Origin: Brevibacillus daliensis | GTDB lineage: Bacteria > Bacillota > Bacilli > Brevibacillales > Brevibacillaceae | Assembly: GCF_021245735.1 (NCBI RefSeq) | Contig: NZ_JAJISB010000003.1 | Location: forward strand, 310,001 to 374,000 | Direction: 5' to 3' | Length of the DNA: 64,000 nt | Part shown: positions 17,187-25,969 of the stretch, one piece after another | Numbering within the stretch: position 1 is the first letter of the stretch | How the letters are laid out: every line of letters begins with the position of its first letter | Translations under genes and position numbers: made by a program | The notes under the pieces: model-generated | Seen by the model: only the letters and a program-made list of their open reading frames with translations | What the model was told of the DNA's origin: nothing | The model's database searches: none

Positions 17187-18221
17187 ATGTTGAACAACCG
17201 TGTGGCAGTATTGGGTGCAGGTAGCTGGGGAACAGCTTTAGCCTCCGTCTGCGCCGATAACAACTTTGATGTAACCTTGTGGGTCCGCGATCAAAAACAT
17301 GCGGACGAGATTAATTACAACCATACGAACCAAAAATATCTGAAAGAGGTAACTCTTTCACCAAAGATTACAGCGACAACAAATATTCAAGATGCAGTTA
17401 CGGAAGCTTCCGTTGTGATTTTGGTTGTCCCATCCAGTGCAATGCGTGAAGTAACAAAAAAAGTAGCTCCTTATTTAGCGAAAGATGTAACCTTGGTTCA
17501 CGCAACCAAAGGTTTTGAATTAGAGAGTTTGAAACGCATGTCTGAAGTCATCAAGGAAGAAATTCCAGCTGAAATATCAGATGGATTAGTCGTATTAACA
17601 GGTCCGAGCCATGCTGAAGAAGTAATCAAAAAATCACCTACGACCGTAGTCGTTGCTTCCACTTGTGAGGCAAGCATAACAAAAGCACAAGACATTTTCA
17701 TGAATTCGTATTTCCGTGTATACATGAACCCGGATATGGTTGGTGCGGAAATTGCTGGCGCTTTGAAAAATATCATAGCACTTGGCGCAGGAATGAGCGA
17801 TGGGCTTGGTTTTGGAGATAATGCGAAAGCAGCGTTACTTACCCGTGGGCTGGCAGAAATTGGACGAATGGGTGTAAAACTAGGTGCAGATCCTTTAACG
17901 TTTGCTGGACTTGCTGGAGTAGGGGATCTCGTTGTTACATGTAACAGTAAGCATAGCCGTAACTGGAGAGCTGGCTATATGTTAGGTCAGGGAAAACCTT
18001 TAGAGGAAGTTCTCGCGCATATGGGAATGGTCGTGGAAGGTGTCCGGACTACGAGAGCTGCTGAGGCTATGGCAAAAAGAGAAGGAATCGAAATGCCAAT
18101 TACGAGCGTGTTGTATAACGTGCTTTTTGAGGGATGCTCACCACGTCAAGGTGTTGAGGATCTAATGGGACGTGGCAAACGTTATGAAATGGAAGACATC
18201 GTGAGATATACAAATAAATAG
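17187..18221 (+). CDS. gpsA: NAD(P)-dependent glycerol-3-phosphate dehydrogenase
   Basis: A 344-aa cytosolic enzyme reducing dihydroxyacetone phosphate to glycerol-3-phosphate for phospholipids. The nucleotide-binding GAGSWGTA motif is close to the N-terminus. The catalytic lysine is in GALKNIIALGAG, and the GLAGVGDLVVTC block follows. ATG 17187 follows GTGGAGGAAG; length matches B. subtilis GpsA (345 aa). It is in one operon with plsY. Confidence 0.97.
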   Translation: MLNNRVAVLGAGSWGTALASVCADNNFDVTLWVRDQKHADEINYNHTNQKYLKEVTLSPKITATTNIQDAVTEASVVILVVPSSAMREVTKKVAPYLAKDVTLVHATKGFELESLKRMSEVIKEEIPAEISDGLVVLTGPSHAEEVIKKSPTTVVVASTCEASITKAQDIFMNSYFRVYMNPDMVGAEIAGALKNIIALGAGMSDGLGFGDNAKAALLTRGLAEIGRMGVKLGADPLTFAGLAGVGDLVVTCNSKHSRNWRAGYMLGQGKPLEEVLAHMGMVVEGVRTTRAAEAMAKREGIEMPITSVLYNVLFEGCSPRQGVEDLMGRGKRYEMEDIVRYTNK

Positions 18222-18292
18222 GCATCTCACCACTTTGCCCCTCTCCTCATACAGTAATGAGAAGTTTACTGTAGAATAAGGAGGAGAAGAAA

Positions 18293-18559
18293 GTGGAAAA
18301 CAAAGGGATGTCACGCCGTTTACTTGATAAGTTGGCTGGTAAGACGAAGGTAGACGGTGATCAATTGATGCAGGTCGCTCAGACTTTCAAAAAGGAAGAT
18401 TTGCAAAGCGAAGAAAAAATTCGTCAATTAATTAAAATGGTCTCCATGATGAGTGGATTTGATATCACAAAGGAAAAAGAGGATGAGATCCTTACCATGA
18501 TTCAGGATGGAACGTTTAATCCAAATGAAATTCAATCCATGCTGGAACGCATGAAATAG
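18293..18559 (+). CDS. stage VI sporulation protein F-type protein
   Basis: An 88-aa soluble, helical protein with a GTG start behind AAGGAGGAG. The composition and the repeated helix pattern (LLDKLAGKTKV, RQLIKMVSMMSGFDIT, ILTMIQDGTFNPNEI) fit the small SpoVIF family of mother-cell sporulation proteins. In B. subtilis spoVIF (yjcC) is elsewhere, so this linkage to gpsA is a local difference. The assignment rests on my recognition of the family and is moderately sure. Confidence 0.65.
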   Translation: MENKGMSRRLLDKLAGKTKVDGDQLMQVAQTFKKEDLQSEEKIRQLIKMVSMMSGFDITKEKEDEILTMIQDGTFNPNEIQSMLERMK

Positions 18560-18749
18560 GCAAAAATGAGCAACAAATGGGCGAGATTGTTAGTTCCCCT
18601 AAAATTGGAATGACATAGAGTAGAACAAGGAACAATCATGGCTCTACAGGGACATGGCTGTTTAGTACCAAAAATTCTGTTACGAACAGGTTAGCGGGAA
18701 CAAAACAGAATCGAAACAGGTGATGGTTTTTATAACCATCGAAACACAC

Positions 18750-18778
18750 AAAAAAAGAGGGATTATCCCTCTTTTTTT
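18750..18778. terminator. bidirectional rho-independent terminator
   Basis: A7-GAGGGATTATCCCTC-T7: a symmetrical hairpin with a T tract on both strands, between the plus-strand spoVIF-type gene and the minus-strand gene ending at 18763. The last codons of the minus-strand gene lie inside it. Confidence 0.9.
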
Positions 18779-19350
18779 CGTGTCTCATCATTTGAAGATT
18801 GATTCAATAGACTTTGTACTAACGGTGATTGCAATAATCCGAGCAACTGTCCAAGATCAATGTTTGATAACAGGTTACTAGCAGAATTATTTTTTTGTAT
18901 AGGTGACTCATCATCAAGGTTATCAGTCGATTCTGCTGCTTCCGTTCTAGAGGAACGTGAATCTAGTACACTTTCTTTTGTACTTGCCTTTGCAGGATTT
19001 CCAAAGGCTTCAAACATCTCCATGGCACCAAAGATCGTATCCATTGTATCTTCCATTTGTTTAATGGTTGAGCTGATCCCTTTTATGTTACTTCTGATTC
19101 GAGTAACTGACGTACGTATATCCAGATTGTTGAGAATGTTCAAGGCGGGAAAGTTTGCAAATAACGTTTTTCGCTCAGGAACATTACGTTCCTCCCTTGG
19201 CTCTACAACATCAACGTCGGGAGATTCGTCGACCTCTTTCACTGCTACGGGAACAGCTTTTTTGGACTGAGGTTTCGATTGTTTAGCGCTCGGATGAGTT
19301 GTTTTCTTTTGAATCGTGACATATGGATTTCGCCAATTCCGTTTATTCAT
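18763..19350 (-). CDS. uncharacterised basic/acidic low-complexity protein
   Basis: A 195-aa protein I do not recognise. A Lys/Pro/Gln-rich N-terminus is followed by a helical core (about residues 70-120) with FPALNILNNLD and IKQMEDTMDTI. A Ser/Asp/Glu-rich linker and a C-terminal amphipathic helix (LGQLLGLLQSPLVQSLL) come after. The start at 19350 is set by GGAGGAAG on the minus strand; the longer frame to 19677 has no ribosome site. The overall look resembles small spore-coat or YqfQ-like proteins of Bacillales, but I cannot support a name. It interrupts the gpsA-yphE linkage seen in B. subtilis. Confidence 0.7.
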   Translation of the reverse strand: MNKRNWRNPYVTIQKKTTHPSAKQSKPQSKKAVPVAVKEVDESPDVDVVEPREERNVPERKTLFANFPALNILNNLDIRTSVTRIRSNIKGISSTIKQMEDTMDTIFGAMEMFEAFGNPAKASTKESVLDSRSSRTEAAESTDNLDDESPIQKNNSASNLLSNIDLGQLLGLLQSPLVQSLLNQSSNDETRKKEG

Positions 19351-19474
19351 GCAACTTCCTCCAAGTGGACGTGAATTATCGTAATATCCTATGTAGGTGA
19401 TTCGAAATGGGTTCGTGTCCCGAACATTTATGTTATACTTAGCACAAAAAGACAAGTAAAGGACACTTTGCCAT

Positions 19475-19663
19475 ATGTATATCGATCCAATGACAAAAAT
19501 GTACATATCATTTGTTGCGATTTTTCTCATGTTTGTGTGCAATTTTTTATTGATTTTTGCACGCAAAAAAGCAGGTACATTTATTTCAGTCCTTATTAAA
19601 ATTTTCTCATTTTTATTGCTACTCTTAACTTTCGGTATGATTATTATTGTTATGTTTGTATAG
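19475..19663 (+). CDS. small membrane protein (YphE/DUF2768-like)
   Basis: A 62-aa protein with two transmembrane helices (about residues 8-28 and 36-60) separated by the basic turn ARKKAG. Position between gpsA and the yphF-like gene and the KMYISFVAIFLMF opening match B. subtilis YphE. The start is preceded by TAAAGGA. Function is unknown. Confidence 0.7.
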   Translation: MYIDPMTKMYISFVAIFLMFVCNFLLIFARKKAGTFISVLIKIFSFLLLLLTFGMIIIVMFV

Positions 19664-19675
19664 GAGTGAAATATC

Positions 19676-19978
19676 ATGGATCAGATTACACTAATAACAA
19701 AAATAGGCGAATCTTACCATATACCGGTGGAGCAGCATACATCCATTGTTGAATTAGCAAAAAAAAATAAGATCCCCTGGGGATATGCCTGCCAGAGAGG
19801 GATATGTGCGCAATGTCGTACAAGAGTTACGGAGGGAAGAGAATTTTTAAACGATATCACCCCTGAAGAAAAACTCCGACTTAAAAAGGCAGAGCGAAGA
19901 GAGCATATTCGTCTTGGATGTCAAATTAAATTGATCGGTGAGGGCTCCGTACAACTGGTACATACTCCATATATGTAG
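19676..19978 (+). CDS. plant-type 2Fe-2S ferredoxin, copy 1
   Basis: A 100-aa single-domain ferredoxin with the complete four-cysteine set C39-x4-C44-x2-C47 and C82, as in plant/adrenodoxin-type [2Fe-2S] proteins. The ATG follows TAGGAGTG. It lies 12 bases after the yphE-like gene and 7 bases before a second ferredoxin, so the three are likely one transcript. It is a small soluble electron carrier. The reductase and acceptor are unknown. Confidence 0.85.
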   Translation: MDQITLITKIGESYHIPVEQHTSIVELAKKNKIPWGYACQRGICAQCRTRVTEGREFLNDITPEEKLRLKKAERREHIRLGCQIKLIGEGSVQLVHTPYM

Positions 19979-19985
19979 GTGAATA

Positions 19986-20333
19986 ATGATGTCACTCGTA
20001 ACTTTCTTACCTAGTAAACGTACATACAAGGCACGAAAAGGACAAAACCTCCTGCAAATTGCAAGGGCTGCAAGGGTAATAATCCCAACACGTTGCCACG
20101 GACAAGCCTCTTGTTTAATGTGCAAAGTAAAGATTGAAGCAGGAGCGGTAGGTCCGCCTACTGATAAAGAGAAAAGAAAGCTGAGCGCAGGTGACTTGAA
20201 GGAAGGCATTCGTCTAAGCTGTCAAACGATTGTAACAGATGAGCCTTGCACAGTGAGAATTCCAGAGGACCGACTAAAATCAGTCGTTCAACGAGCGCTA
20301 GAGCGCCAGCACATGGATCAAGATGATTGGTAG
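19986..20333 (+). CDS. 2Fe-2S ferredoxin, copy 2
   Basis: A 115-aa ferredoxin-like protein with C37-x5-C43-x2-C46 and C79. The first spacing is one residue longer than in its neighbour. The C-terminus carries an extra charged helix (about residues 96-115). ATG 19986 or 19989 is preceded by TAGGTGA. The yphF-like gene starts 10 bases later. The tandem pair probably arose by duplication and divergence. Confidence 0.8.
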   Translation: MMSLVTFLPSKRTYKARKGQNLLQIARAARVIIPTRCHGQASCLMCKVKIEAGAVGPPTDKEKRKLSAGDLKEGIRLSCQTIVTDEPCTVRIPEDRLKSVVQRALERQHMDQDDW

Positions 20334-20343
20334 GAGGAACAAA

Positions 20344-21063
20344 ATGATACGAAAGAAAAAAGGCTGGCTCCTATCTTGGATGGTCATCCTGTCTACGATC
20401 GTAAGCGGTTGCCTATATCCGCAGAATCAACGTGTAGAAAATCAGGTGCCTATCCCAGTTTATTTGGAACAGACGCAAAAAGCGATGGAGGAATTCCAAA
20501 AGACAGAAGGCGGATTGCCTATTTATACAACTGCTGCTTCCACGCCCTACTTCGAAAAGTATGAGATAGATTTCAAAAGATTGATACCGAGATATTTACC
20601 TGATATTCCGGGAAATGCTTTTGAAAAAGGTGGGCCTTATAAGTATGTAATCATTGATGTGGAAGACAATCCGAAGGTAAGATTAATCGATTTGCGAGAG
20701 GTTAGTAAAGTAACGCAAGTTCAGCACAAAATTATTTACTATGTAACAGCAAACAATAAATTGCCGATTGATCAGGACCTCGGCAACAGCTATTATTCCA
20801 TCAATTACACGGCAATAGGGGCGACAGAGCCTCAGATAGAAAGTCCATTTAGTGATCAGCTCTTGCCGCTTATTATGAATAAAGAAGGGCAAGTAGGGAT
20901 CAATTATGCTAGTGATATTGCAAGCATGATGAGGGAGCAAAAGATAACGGTTCCTAAAGATACGGACCCACGTTATGCGGTCGCTCGTGAATCCTTTTTT
21001 GTTCCGTTTAAATCATTCCCATATAAACTGGTAAATAATGAGCCAGAGTTGCTAAAATATTAA
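20344..21063 (+). CDS. lipoprotein of the YphF type
   Basis: A 239-aa protein with a lipoprotein signal: KKK, a hydrophobic core and the lipobox IVSGC (C23). The rest is soluble and probably faces outward. A protein of about 244 aa (YphF) precedes spoIVA in B. subtilis, matching this position and length. GGAGGAAC precedes ATG 20344. Function is unknown. A strong terminator follows. Confidence 0.8.
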   Translation: MIRKKKGWLLSWMVILSTIVSGCLYPQNQRVENQVPIPVYLEQTQKAMEEFQKTEGGLPIYTTAASTPYFEKYEIDFKRLIPRYLPDIPGNAFEKGGPYKYVIIDVEDNPKVRLIDLREVSKVTQVQHKIIYYVTANNKLPIDQDLGNSYYSINYTAIGATEPQIESPFSDQLLPLIMNKEGQVGINYASDIASMMREQKITVPKDTDPRYAVARESFFVPFKSFPYKLVNNEPELLKY

Positions 21064-21071
21064 TAAGCTTG

Positions 21072-21108
21072 AAAAGCTATCTCCCTTTTATGGGGGGATA
21101 GCTTTTTT
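21072..21108 (+). terminator. rho-independent terminator
   Basis: AAAAGCTATCTCCC pairs with GGGGGATAGCTTTT, followed by a T tract. Confidence 0.9.
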
Positions 21109-21278
21109 CTTTTCTATATAAGAAGGAACTATCTTTTTCGTTCTAAAGATTAGAGTTTTTCATATATTAATATTGTCTACAACAATTGTACAGGCAAGGT
21201 GAGGAAATTCTTTGGATGAGAGGGATAAATTCTAAAAACAGCCATAGATTTAAATAGACAATCATAAGGAGGTTTTCG

Positions 21279-22760
21279 ATGGTGGAACGAATCGATATCT
21301 TTAAAGACATAGCCGAGCGTACGGGTGGTGATATTTATCTCGGTATCGTAGGACCTGTCCGTACAGGGAAGTCAACCTTTATTAAACGATTTATGGAGCA
21401 GGCGGTCATACCCAACATTCCATCCGAGGCAGATCGTATTCGAGCCACGGATGAGCTTCCACAGAGTGCTTCGGGAAAAACCATTATGACGACTGAACCA
21501 AAATTCGTGCCTAACCAGGCGGTACAGATAAACGTAACAGAGGGTTTAATGATTAATGTCCGTCTAGTGGATTGCGTCGGCTACACAGTAGATGGGGCCA
21601 AAGGATTTGAAGACGAAAATGGACCACGGATGGTTAATACTCCTTGGTATGAGGAGCCGGTTCCATTTGAGGAAGCAGCTGAGGTTGGAACACGTAAAGT
21701 AATCCAGGAGCATTCCACCATCGGGATTGTAGTTACCACGGACGGAACTATTGCAGAAATACCGCGCGAAGGCTATTTGGAGGCGGAAGAACGGGTTGTA
21801 CAAGAGTTAAAGGAAGTTGGTAAGCCATTTGTTATCCTTGTTAACTCGACACGTCCACGTACAGAAGAAACCCAAGCTCTTCGTCAGGAATTACAAGAAA
21901 AATATGATGTTCCGGTAGTAGCTCTTTCTGTAGATACACTAACGGAATCTGAGGTTCTTCACATTTTAAAAGAAGTCTTGTTCGAGTTCCCCGTACATGA
22001 GGTAAACGTGAACTTACCAAGTTGGGTAATGGTTCTAGAGAACGGTCACTGGCTCCGTCAAAACTATGAAGAAGCTGTGGGAGAAACGGTTAAAGATATC
22101 CGGCGTCTCCGTGATGTAGATCGTGTAGTAGGGTTTTTCAATGAGTATGATTTTATTGAGCGTGCAGCTTTGGCTGGTATGGATATGGGGCATGGTGTAG
22201 CAGAAATCGACCTCATGGCTCCTGATCACTTGTACGATCAAATTTTAATGGAGATTGTTGGTGAAGAGATTAGCGGGAAAGATCATCTGTTAAAAATCAT
22301 GCAGGAATTCGCTCATGCGAAAAAAGAGTATGATCAAGTTGCTGAAGCTCTGCATATGGTACGTAGTACTGGTTATGGCATCGCAGCACCATCCCTGCAT
22401 GAGATGACATTAGATGAACCAGAAATGATTCGTCAGGGTCCTCGTTTCGGGGTACGTCTGAGAGCTACAGCGCCATCTATTCATATGATCCGTGTAGACG
22501 TAGAGTCGGAATTTGCTCCGATTATTGGCACTGAAAAGCAAAGTGAAGAGTTGGTACGATACCTCATGCAGGATTTTGACAAGGACCCACTTGCAATATG
22601 GAATTCTGATATATTTGGTCGATCGCTTCACTCCATCGTAAGAGAGGGCATTCAGGCAAAGATTCTGATGATGCCAGACAATGCACGATACAAGCTACAG
22701 GAAACATTGGGTAGAATTATAAACGAAGGCTCTGGCGGGCTAATTGCGATCATCCTATAG
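21279..22760 (+). CDS. spoIVA: stage IV sporulation protein A (spore coat ATPase)
   Basis: A 493-aa protein essentially identical in length to B. subtilis SpoIVA (492 aa), the ATP-hydrolysing protein that polymerises on the forespore surface and forms the coat basement layer. The Walker A motif GPVRTGKS is at residues 25-32. VDCVGY acts as the Walker B-like region. The C-terminus ends in a hydrophobic GLIAIIL tail, as expected. A strong AAGGAGG precedes the ATG. Transcription in the mother cell from a sigma-E promoter is expected, but I could not identify a convincing one. Confidence 0.98.
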   Translation: MVERIDIFKDIAERTGGDIYLGIVGPVRTGKSTFIKRFMEQAVIPNIPSEADRIRATDELPQSASGKTIMTTEPKFVPNQAVQINVTEGLMINVRLVDCVGYTVDGAKGFEDENGPRMVNTPWYEEPVPFEEAAEVGTRKVIQEHSTIGIVVTTDGTIAEIPREGYLEAEERVVQELKEVGKPFVILVNSTRPRTEETQALRQELQEKYDVPVVALSVDTLTESEVLHILKEVLFEFPVHEVNVNLPSWVMVLENGHWLRQNYEEAVGETVKDIRRLRDVDRVVGFFNEYDFIERAALAGMDMGHGVAEIDLMAPDHLYDQILMEIVGEEISGKDHLLKIMQEFAHAKKEYDQVAEALHMVRSTGYGIAAPSLHEMTLDEPEMIRQGPRFGVRLRATAPSIHMIRVDVESEFAPIIGTEKQSEELVRYLMQDFDKDPLAIWNSDIFGRSLHSIVREGIQAKILMMPDNARYKLQETLGRIINEGSGGLIAIIL

Positions 22761-22804
22761 AAATAATCGTAATAGTTGTCGCTCCATAACGATATCTCAT
22801 AGGA

Positions 22805-22841
22805 AACTCTCCTCATCTTAAAGGGATGGGAGAGTTTTTTT
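22805..22841 (+). terminator. rho-independent terminator after spoIVA
   Basis: AAACTCTCC pairs with GGGAGAGTTT, followed by TTTTTT. Confidence 0.8.
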
Positions 22842-23069
22842 GCATGTTCTAGAAGGTATATACGTAGGATTTTTAGACCTGATTTGTAACTATTTTTATT
22901 GAATTGCATCATTGTAAAGTGGAAAAGTCTTGTAAAAACCTATGCCCTGTATTACTATAAGCTTGTCAGATGGCTTAGTAACGCCATTCTACGTATAAAA
23001 ATCGATTAATCTGTTAAGACATGTAATACCATTAGATTAGTGATTATGCTAAGAGGGGAGGTGAAAGCT

Positions 23070-23342
23070 ATGAACAAAACAGAATTGATTGCAAAAGTTG
23101 CAGATACAACCGAATTAACAAAGAAGGATGCGACAAAAGCTGTTGAAGCAGTTCTTGAATCGATTGCTGACGCTCTGAAAGATGGAGACAAAGTACAATT
23201 GATTGGCTTTGGTAACTTTGAGGTGCGTGAGCGTGCTGCTCGTAAAGGACGTAATCCTCAAACAGGCGAGGAGATCGATATCGCTTCCAGTAAGGTACCT
23301 GCGTTTAAACCTGGTAAACAATTAAAGGATTCCATTAAATAA
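23070..23342 (+). CDS. hbs: nucleoid protein HU
   Basis: A 90-aa HU protein, very close to B. subtilis HBsu (92 aa). The DNA-binding beta arm is visible as [10 protein letters not shown] flanked by RERAARK and the [10 protein letters not shown] end. It binds and bends chromosomal DNA nonspecifically. GAGGGGAGGTG precedes ATG 23070. The locus between spoIVA and folE matches B. subtilis. Confidence 0.98.
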   Translation: MNKTELIAKVADTTELTKKDATKAVEAVLESIADALKDGDKVQLIGFGNFEVRERAARKGRNPQTGEEIDIASSKVPAFKPGKQLKDSIK

Positions 23343-23365
23343 GGTGCAACCAGGACTTACATATA

Positions 23366-23427
23366 AAAGGTCTCCTATGAAATAATTAGCATGTTACATG
23401 CTAATACTTCATAGAGAGATCTTTTTT
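23366..23427 (+). terminator. long-stem terminator after hbs
   Basis: A stem with an outer AAAGGTCTC/GAGATCTTT arm, a CTATGAA/TTCATAG arm and an inner ATTAGCATG/CATGCTAAT arm, followed by a T tract. Confidence 0.85.
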
Positions 23428-23476
23428 GGATACATACCAGGTACTCACACACATATACTTTTAACACATTATTGTT

Positions 23477-23505
23477 TTGTATTTTTCGTTAGGGTATGGT
23501 AAGAT
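23477..23505 (+). promoter_or_regulatory. sigma-A promoter for folE
   Basis: TTGTAT (23477-23482), a 17-base spacer ending in TGG and TAAGAT (23500-23505) form an extended -10 promoter about 38 bases before the folE start. Confidence 0.5.
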
Positions 23506-23543
23506 TGGCGTGTTCTTGCTTTAAGGGTTGGGAGGTTGTCATT

Positions 23544-24107
23544 ATGAATGTAGATCACGAAAAAATTAAGCAAGCAGTACGAATGATCCTAGAAGCTGTA
23601 GGTGAAGATCCTGACCGAGAAGGTCTGCTAGACACTCCGAAGAGAGTAGCCAAGATGTATGCAGAAGCTTTTGAGGGTATGTGGGTCGATGAAGAACAAT
23701 ATTTCGAGACAATTTTCACAGAAGATCATGAAGAAATCGTACTTGTAAAAGATATCCCATTCTATTCTATGTGTGAACACCATTTAGTGCCTTTCTTTGG
23801 GAAGGCGCATGTAGCATACATTCCAAAAGGCGGTAGAGTAGTTGGGCTTAGTAAACTGGCACGCGCCGTTGAAAGCGTAGCTCGTCGTCCTCAACTTCAA
23901 GAGAGAATTACCTCTACAGTTGCGAATGCTATCATGAAAAAGTTAGATCCTCATGGCGTAATGGTCATGGTAGAAGCAGAACATATGTGCATGACAATGC
24001 GCGGAGTGAAGAAACCTGGTTCTTCCACGGTTACCACTGCTGTTCGTGGTGTCTTTGAAAAAGATGCCAACGCTCGTGCAGAAGTTTTACAGTATATTAA
24101 AGGGTAA
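23544..24107 (+). CDS. folE: GTP cyclohydrolase I
   Basis: A 187-aa enzyme making dihydroneopterin triphosphate from GTP for folate synthesis. The zinc ligand region CEHHLVPF and the second ligand region HMCMTMRGV are both intact. Length matches B. subtilis FolE/MtrA (190 aa). GGGAGGTTGTC precedes ATG 23544. In B. subtilis folE is cotranscribed with mtrB. Here a terminator, a tRNA and a transglycosylase gene separate them. Confidence 0.97.
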   Translation: MNVDHEKIKQAVRMILEAVGEDPDREGLLDTPKRVAKMYAEAFEGMWVDEEQYFETIFTEDHEEIVLVKDIPFYSMCEHHLVPFFGKAHVAYIPKGGRVVGLSKLARAVESVARRPQLQERITSTVANAIMKKLDPHGVMVMVEAEHMCMTMRGVKKPGSSTVTTAVRGVFEKDANARAEVLQYIKG

Positions 24108-24113
24108 TAAGAT

Positions 24114-24158
24114 AAAAAAAGCGTCCTTCAGTGAAAGCTGAGGGATGCTTTTTTTTTA
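24114..24158 (+). terminator. rho-independent terminator after folE
   Basis: A7-GCGTCCTTCAG pairs with CTGAGGGATGC-T8. The A tract also makes it usable on the opposite strand. Confidence 0.9.
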
Positions 24159-24377
24159 CTGTATCAGAAAATATAAACTTCGAAGGCTCACTTCCTGATA
24201 CGCATGAAAAACATCCTCTAAGGATGAACCAGTTTCTTCGAAAGTACTTCGATCGAAGTTTTTCTTATGGGGTTGGAATGAGGAATGAAATGATCTACCA
24301 GAGGTTAGACGGATGATAGTCTTTCATAACGAAGAATGTTATGAGAAGAAATGACAAGAAGAACAAGGGGAGATCAT

Positions 24378-24623
24378 TTGAAAAGGATTAGAGTAGCCAC
24401 TATTAAGGATATGGAAGCCATTTATATGATGGGGTATGACGTGTGGGGAGAAGGTATGCCTATAGAAAAATATGTAAGATCGTGTCATACATCCGCTAAG
24501 TACAAGAGAGGAATGTGGTATGTGCTAGAAGACACAGAAACAGAAGAGTTAGTAAGTTCCCTGATCGTACATCCTTTAGATAATAGTATTGCTAGAGGGT
24601 TGCTCCTAATGGCTTGTTTTTGA
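24378..24623 (+). pseudogene. truncated GNAT acetyltransferase
   Basis: An 81-aa frame starting at TTG 24378 behind AGGGGAG. It resembles the first third of a GNAT N-acetyltransferase: IRVATIKDMEAIYMMGYDVW, then a strand ending LVSSLIVHPL. The acetyl-CoA-binding motif expected next is missing, and the frame stops at 24623. A following open stretch (about 24620-24733) in another frame does not restore the motif. A gene remnant is most likely. A real short protein is the alternative. Confidence 0.55.
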
Positions 24624-24835
24624 TTGCTGGGGTTGATGGAAAGATTGTGGGTAATCTTACCTTTAGAGGTGGAGAATTTTTGATTAATGATGTTTTCTAC
24701 GATTGTATTTATATGGGTATCGATGTTGACTGAGGCATGGTGCAGTAATTTGTCGTGGGAAGCAACATACTATGTTCAGGGTGAAAATAGCATCGACTCC
24801 GAGTGAAAAAACGGGGAGGGGTTCGCTCCCAAATA
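24624..24835. other. noncoding or decayed sequence upstream of the tRNA
   Basis: Contains a short open frame (about 24620-24733, GVDGKIVGNLTFRGG) that may be the frameshifted remainder of a decayed gene, and a GGGAG/CTCCC hairpin near 24820. No further gene is supported. Confidence 0.4.
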
Positions 24836-24865
24836 TTGAAAGGGTGAGCACCTATGTGCTATAAT
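24836..24865 (+). promoter_or_regulatory. extended -10 promoter upstream of tRNA-Pro
   Basis: TTGAAA (24836-24841), an 18-base spacer ending in TGC, and TATAAT (24860-24865). The next gene is the tRNA 90 bases downstream, so this is its likely promoter. Confidence 0.6.
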
Positions 24866-24954
24866 TGCCTAAATCAGAATAGAAAACGTACAATTACGAT
24901 GTTGTAAACCATAAAAAAACCCCTTCAAACCAATGTTTTTATCCGACTTTCCGT

Positions 24955-25031
24955 CGGGATGTGGCGCAGCTCGGTAGCGCGCACCCTTGGGGTGGGTGAG
25001 GTCCAGGGTTCAAATCCCTGCATTCCGACCA
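24955..25031 (+). tRNA. tRNA-Pro (anticodon GGG)
   Basis: A complete 77-base cloverleaf. The acceptor CGGGATG pairs with CATTCCG. The D arm is GCGC/GCGC. The anticodon stem is CACCC/GGGTG with loop TTGGGGT, giving anticodon GGG. The T arm CAGGG/CCCTG has loop TTCAAAT. The discriminator A is followed by an encoded CCA. A terminator follows at 25045. It reads CCC and CCU codons. Confidence 0.95.
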
Positions 25032-25044
25032 TATACGGAAGTGT

Positions 25045-25092
25045 AAACTTATCTAATGCCTTAGGTAACAACTAAGATAGATAAGTTTTTTT
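25045..25092 (+). terminator. rho-independent terminator after tRNA-Pro
   Basis: AAACTTATCTA (25045-25055) pairs with TAGATAAGTTT (25078-25088), with an inner CTTAG/CTAAG stem, followed by a T tract. Confidence 0.9.
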
Positions 25093-25222
25093 ATTTTTCA
25101 GGTAAATACCCACTTATGTTATCTGATGACGAAAGAGCAACTTTTTCCAGTTTCCACTTGGCTCTGAAGACTCCTATCCTTTATAATGAAAGGAACGTCA
25201 AATCAGAATGGATGAGTGAACG

Positions 25223-25918
25223 GTGAAGATAGATGCGACGACTCTAGCAAGAGTAGCTTTTGAGAATCAAAACTATGCGTCACAAATGGCACGCAATACG
25301 AACCAGGAAGAGACGAGCACTCAAAACATGATGATCTCTTCCGATCAAGAGGTGCTGTTTGAGAATGTGTTAGCTCAGGAAATAGATAAACGCCAGACCG
25401 TGATTTCTGCTGAACAGGTTCTCTCTCAGTTGGATGGAACCAAGCCTTATGAGCATAAGCCTTTCCAACATACGAAACACCAACTTCTACCTGCTAACAG
25501 CCAGGCAGCCGTTCCTTCGTTTATTTTGGAAAAGATTGAAGAGGCTAGTAAGCGCTTTGGTGTGGATTCTGATCTAGTGCAAGAGGTAGTACGTGCGGAG
25601 TCTAGTTTTAACCCGAATGCCATTTCGGTTGCAGGAGCAAAAGGGTTAATGCAACTAATGGATGCTACTGCACAAAGTCTGGGTGTTACCAACTCATTCG
25701 ATCCGGTTCAAAATATTAACGGCGGAACAAAATATCTTGGTCAGCTTTTGGATCGATATGATGGAAATGTGAAAGTTGCGTTGGCAGCTTATAACGCAGG
25801 GTCAGGTCGAATAAGCAGAACGGGCATTCAAACAGACGAAGATTTTGAACGGTTATATCATTTACTACCACAAGAGACCCAACGATATGTTGATAAAATA
25901 ACTGATAATCTCAAGTGA
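25223..25918 (+). CDS. lytic transglycosylase, SLT (goose-lysozyme-like) domain
   Basis: A 231-aa protein with a Gln/Asn-rich N-terminal region (1-95) and a C-terminal SLT domain. The catalytic glutamate is E126 in RAESSFNPNA, followed by GAKGLMQLM and AYNAGSG, which are diagnostic. It cleaves the glycan strand of peptidoglycan. No clear signal peptide is visible, as in several Bacillus homologues (YjbJ type). The GTG start lacks a strong ribosome site but the frame has no better start. It sits between the tRNA and mtrB, which is not the B. subtilis arrangement. Confidence 0.88.
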   Translation: MKIDATTLARVAFENQNYASQMARNTNQEETSTQNMMISSDQEVLFENVLAQEIDKRQTVISAEQVLSQLDGTKPYEHKPFQHTKHQLLPANSQAAVPSFILEKIEEASKRFGVDSDLVQEVVRAESSFNPNAISVAGAKGLMQLMDATAQSLGVTNSFDPVQNINGGTKYLGQLLDRYDGNVKVALAAYNAGSGRISRTGIQTDEDFERLYHLLPQETQRYVDKITDNLK

Positions 25919-25969
25919 ATTGGTGCGAGTGGGTAGTAAACATTACATCACGAACAGGAGGCTTTACAT

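Noticed and set aside
21225-21260. Possible sigma-E promoter before spoIVA (GATAAAT and CATAGATT)
   Set aside because: The spacer is about 12 bases, shorter than usual, and the -10 differs from consensus at two positions. Sigma-E control is expected from biology but not shown here.
24131-24316. Open frame of 61 codons after folE
   Set aside because: It begins inside the folE terminator stem and has no ribosome site or family resemblance.
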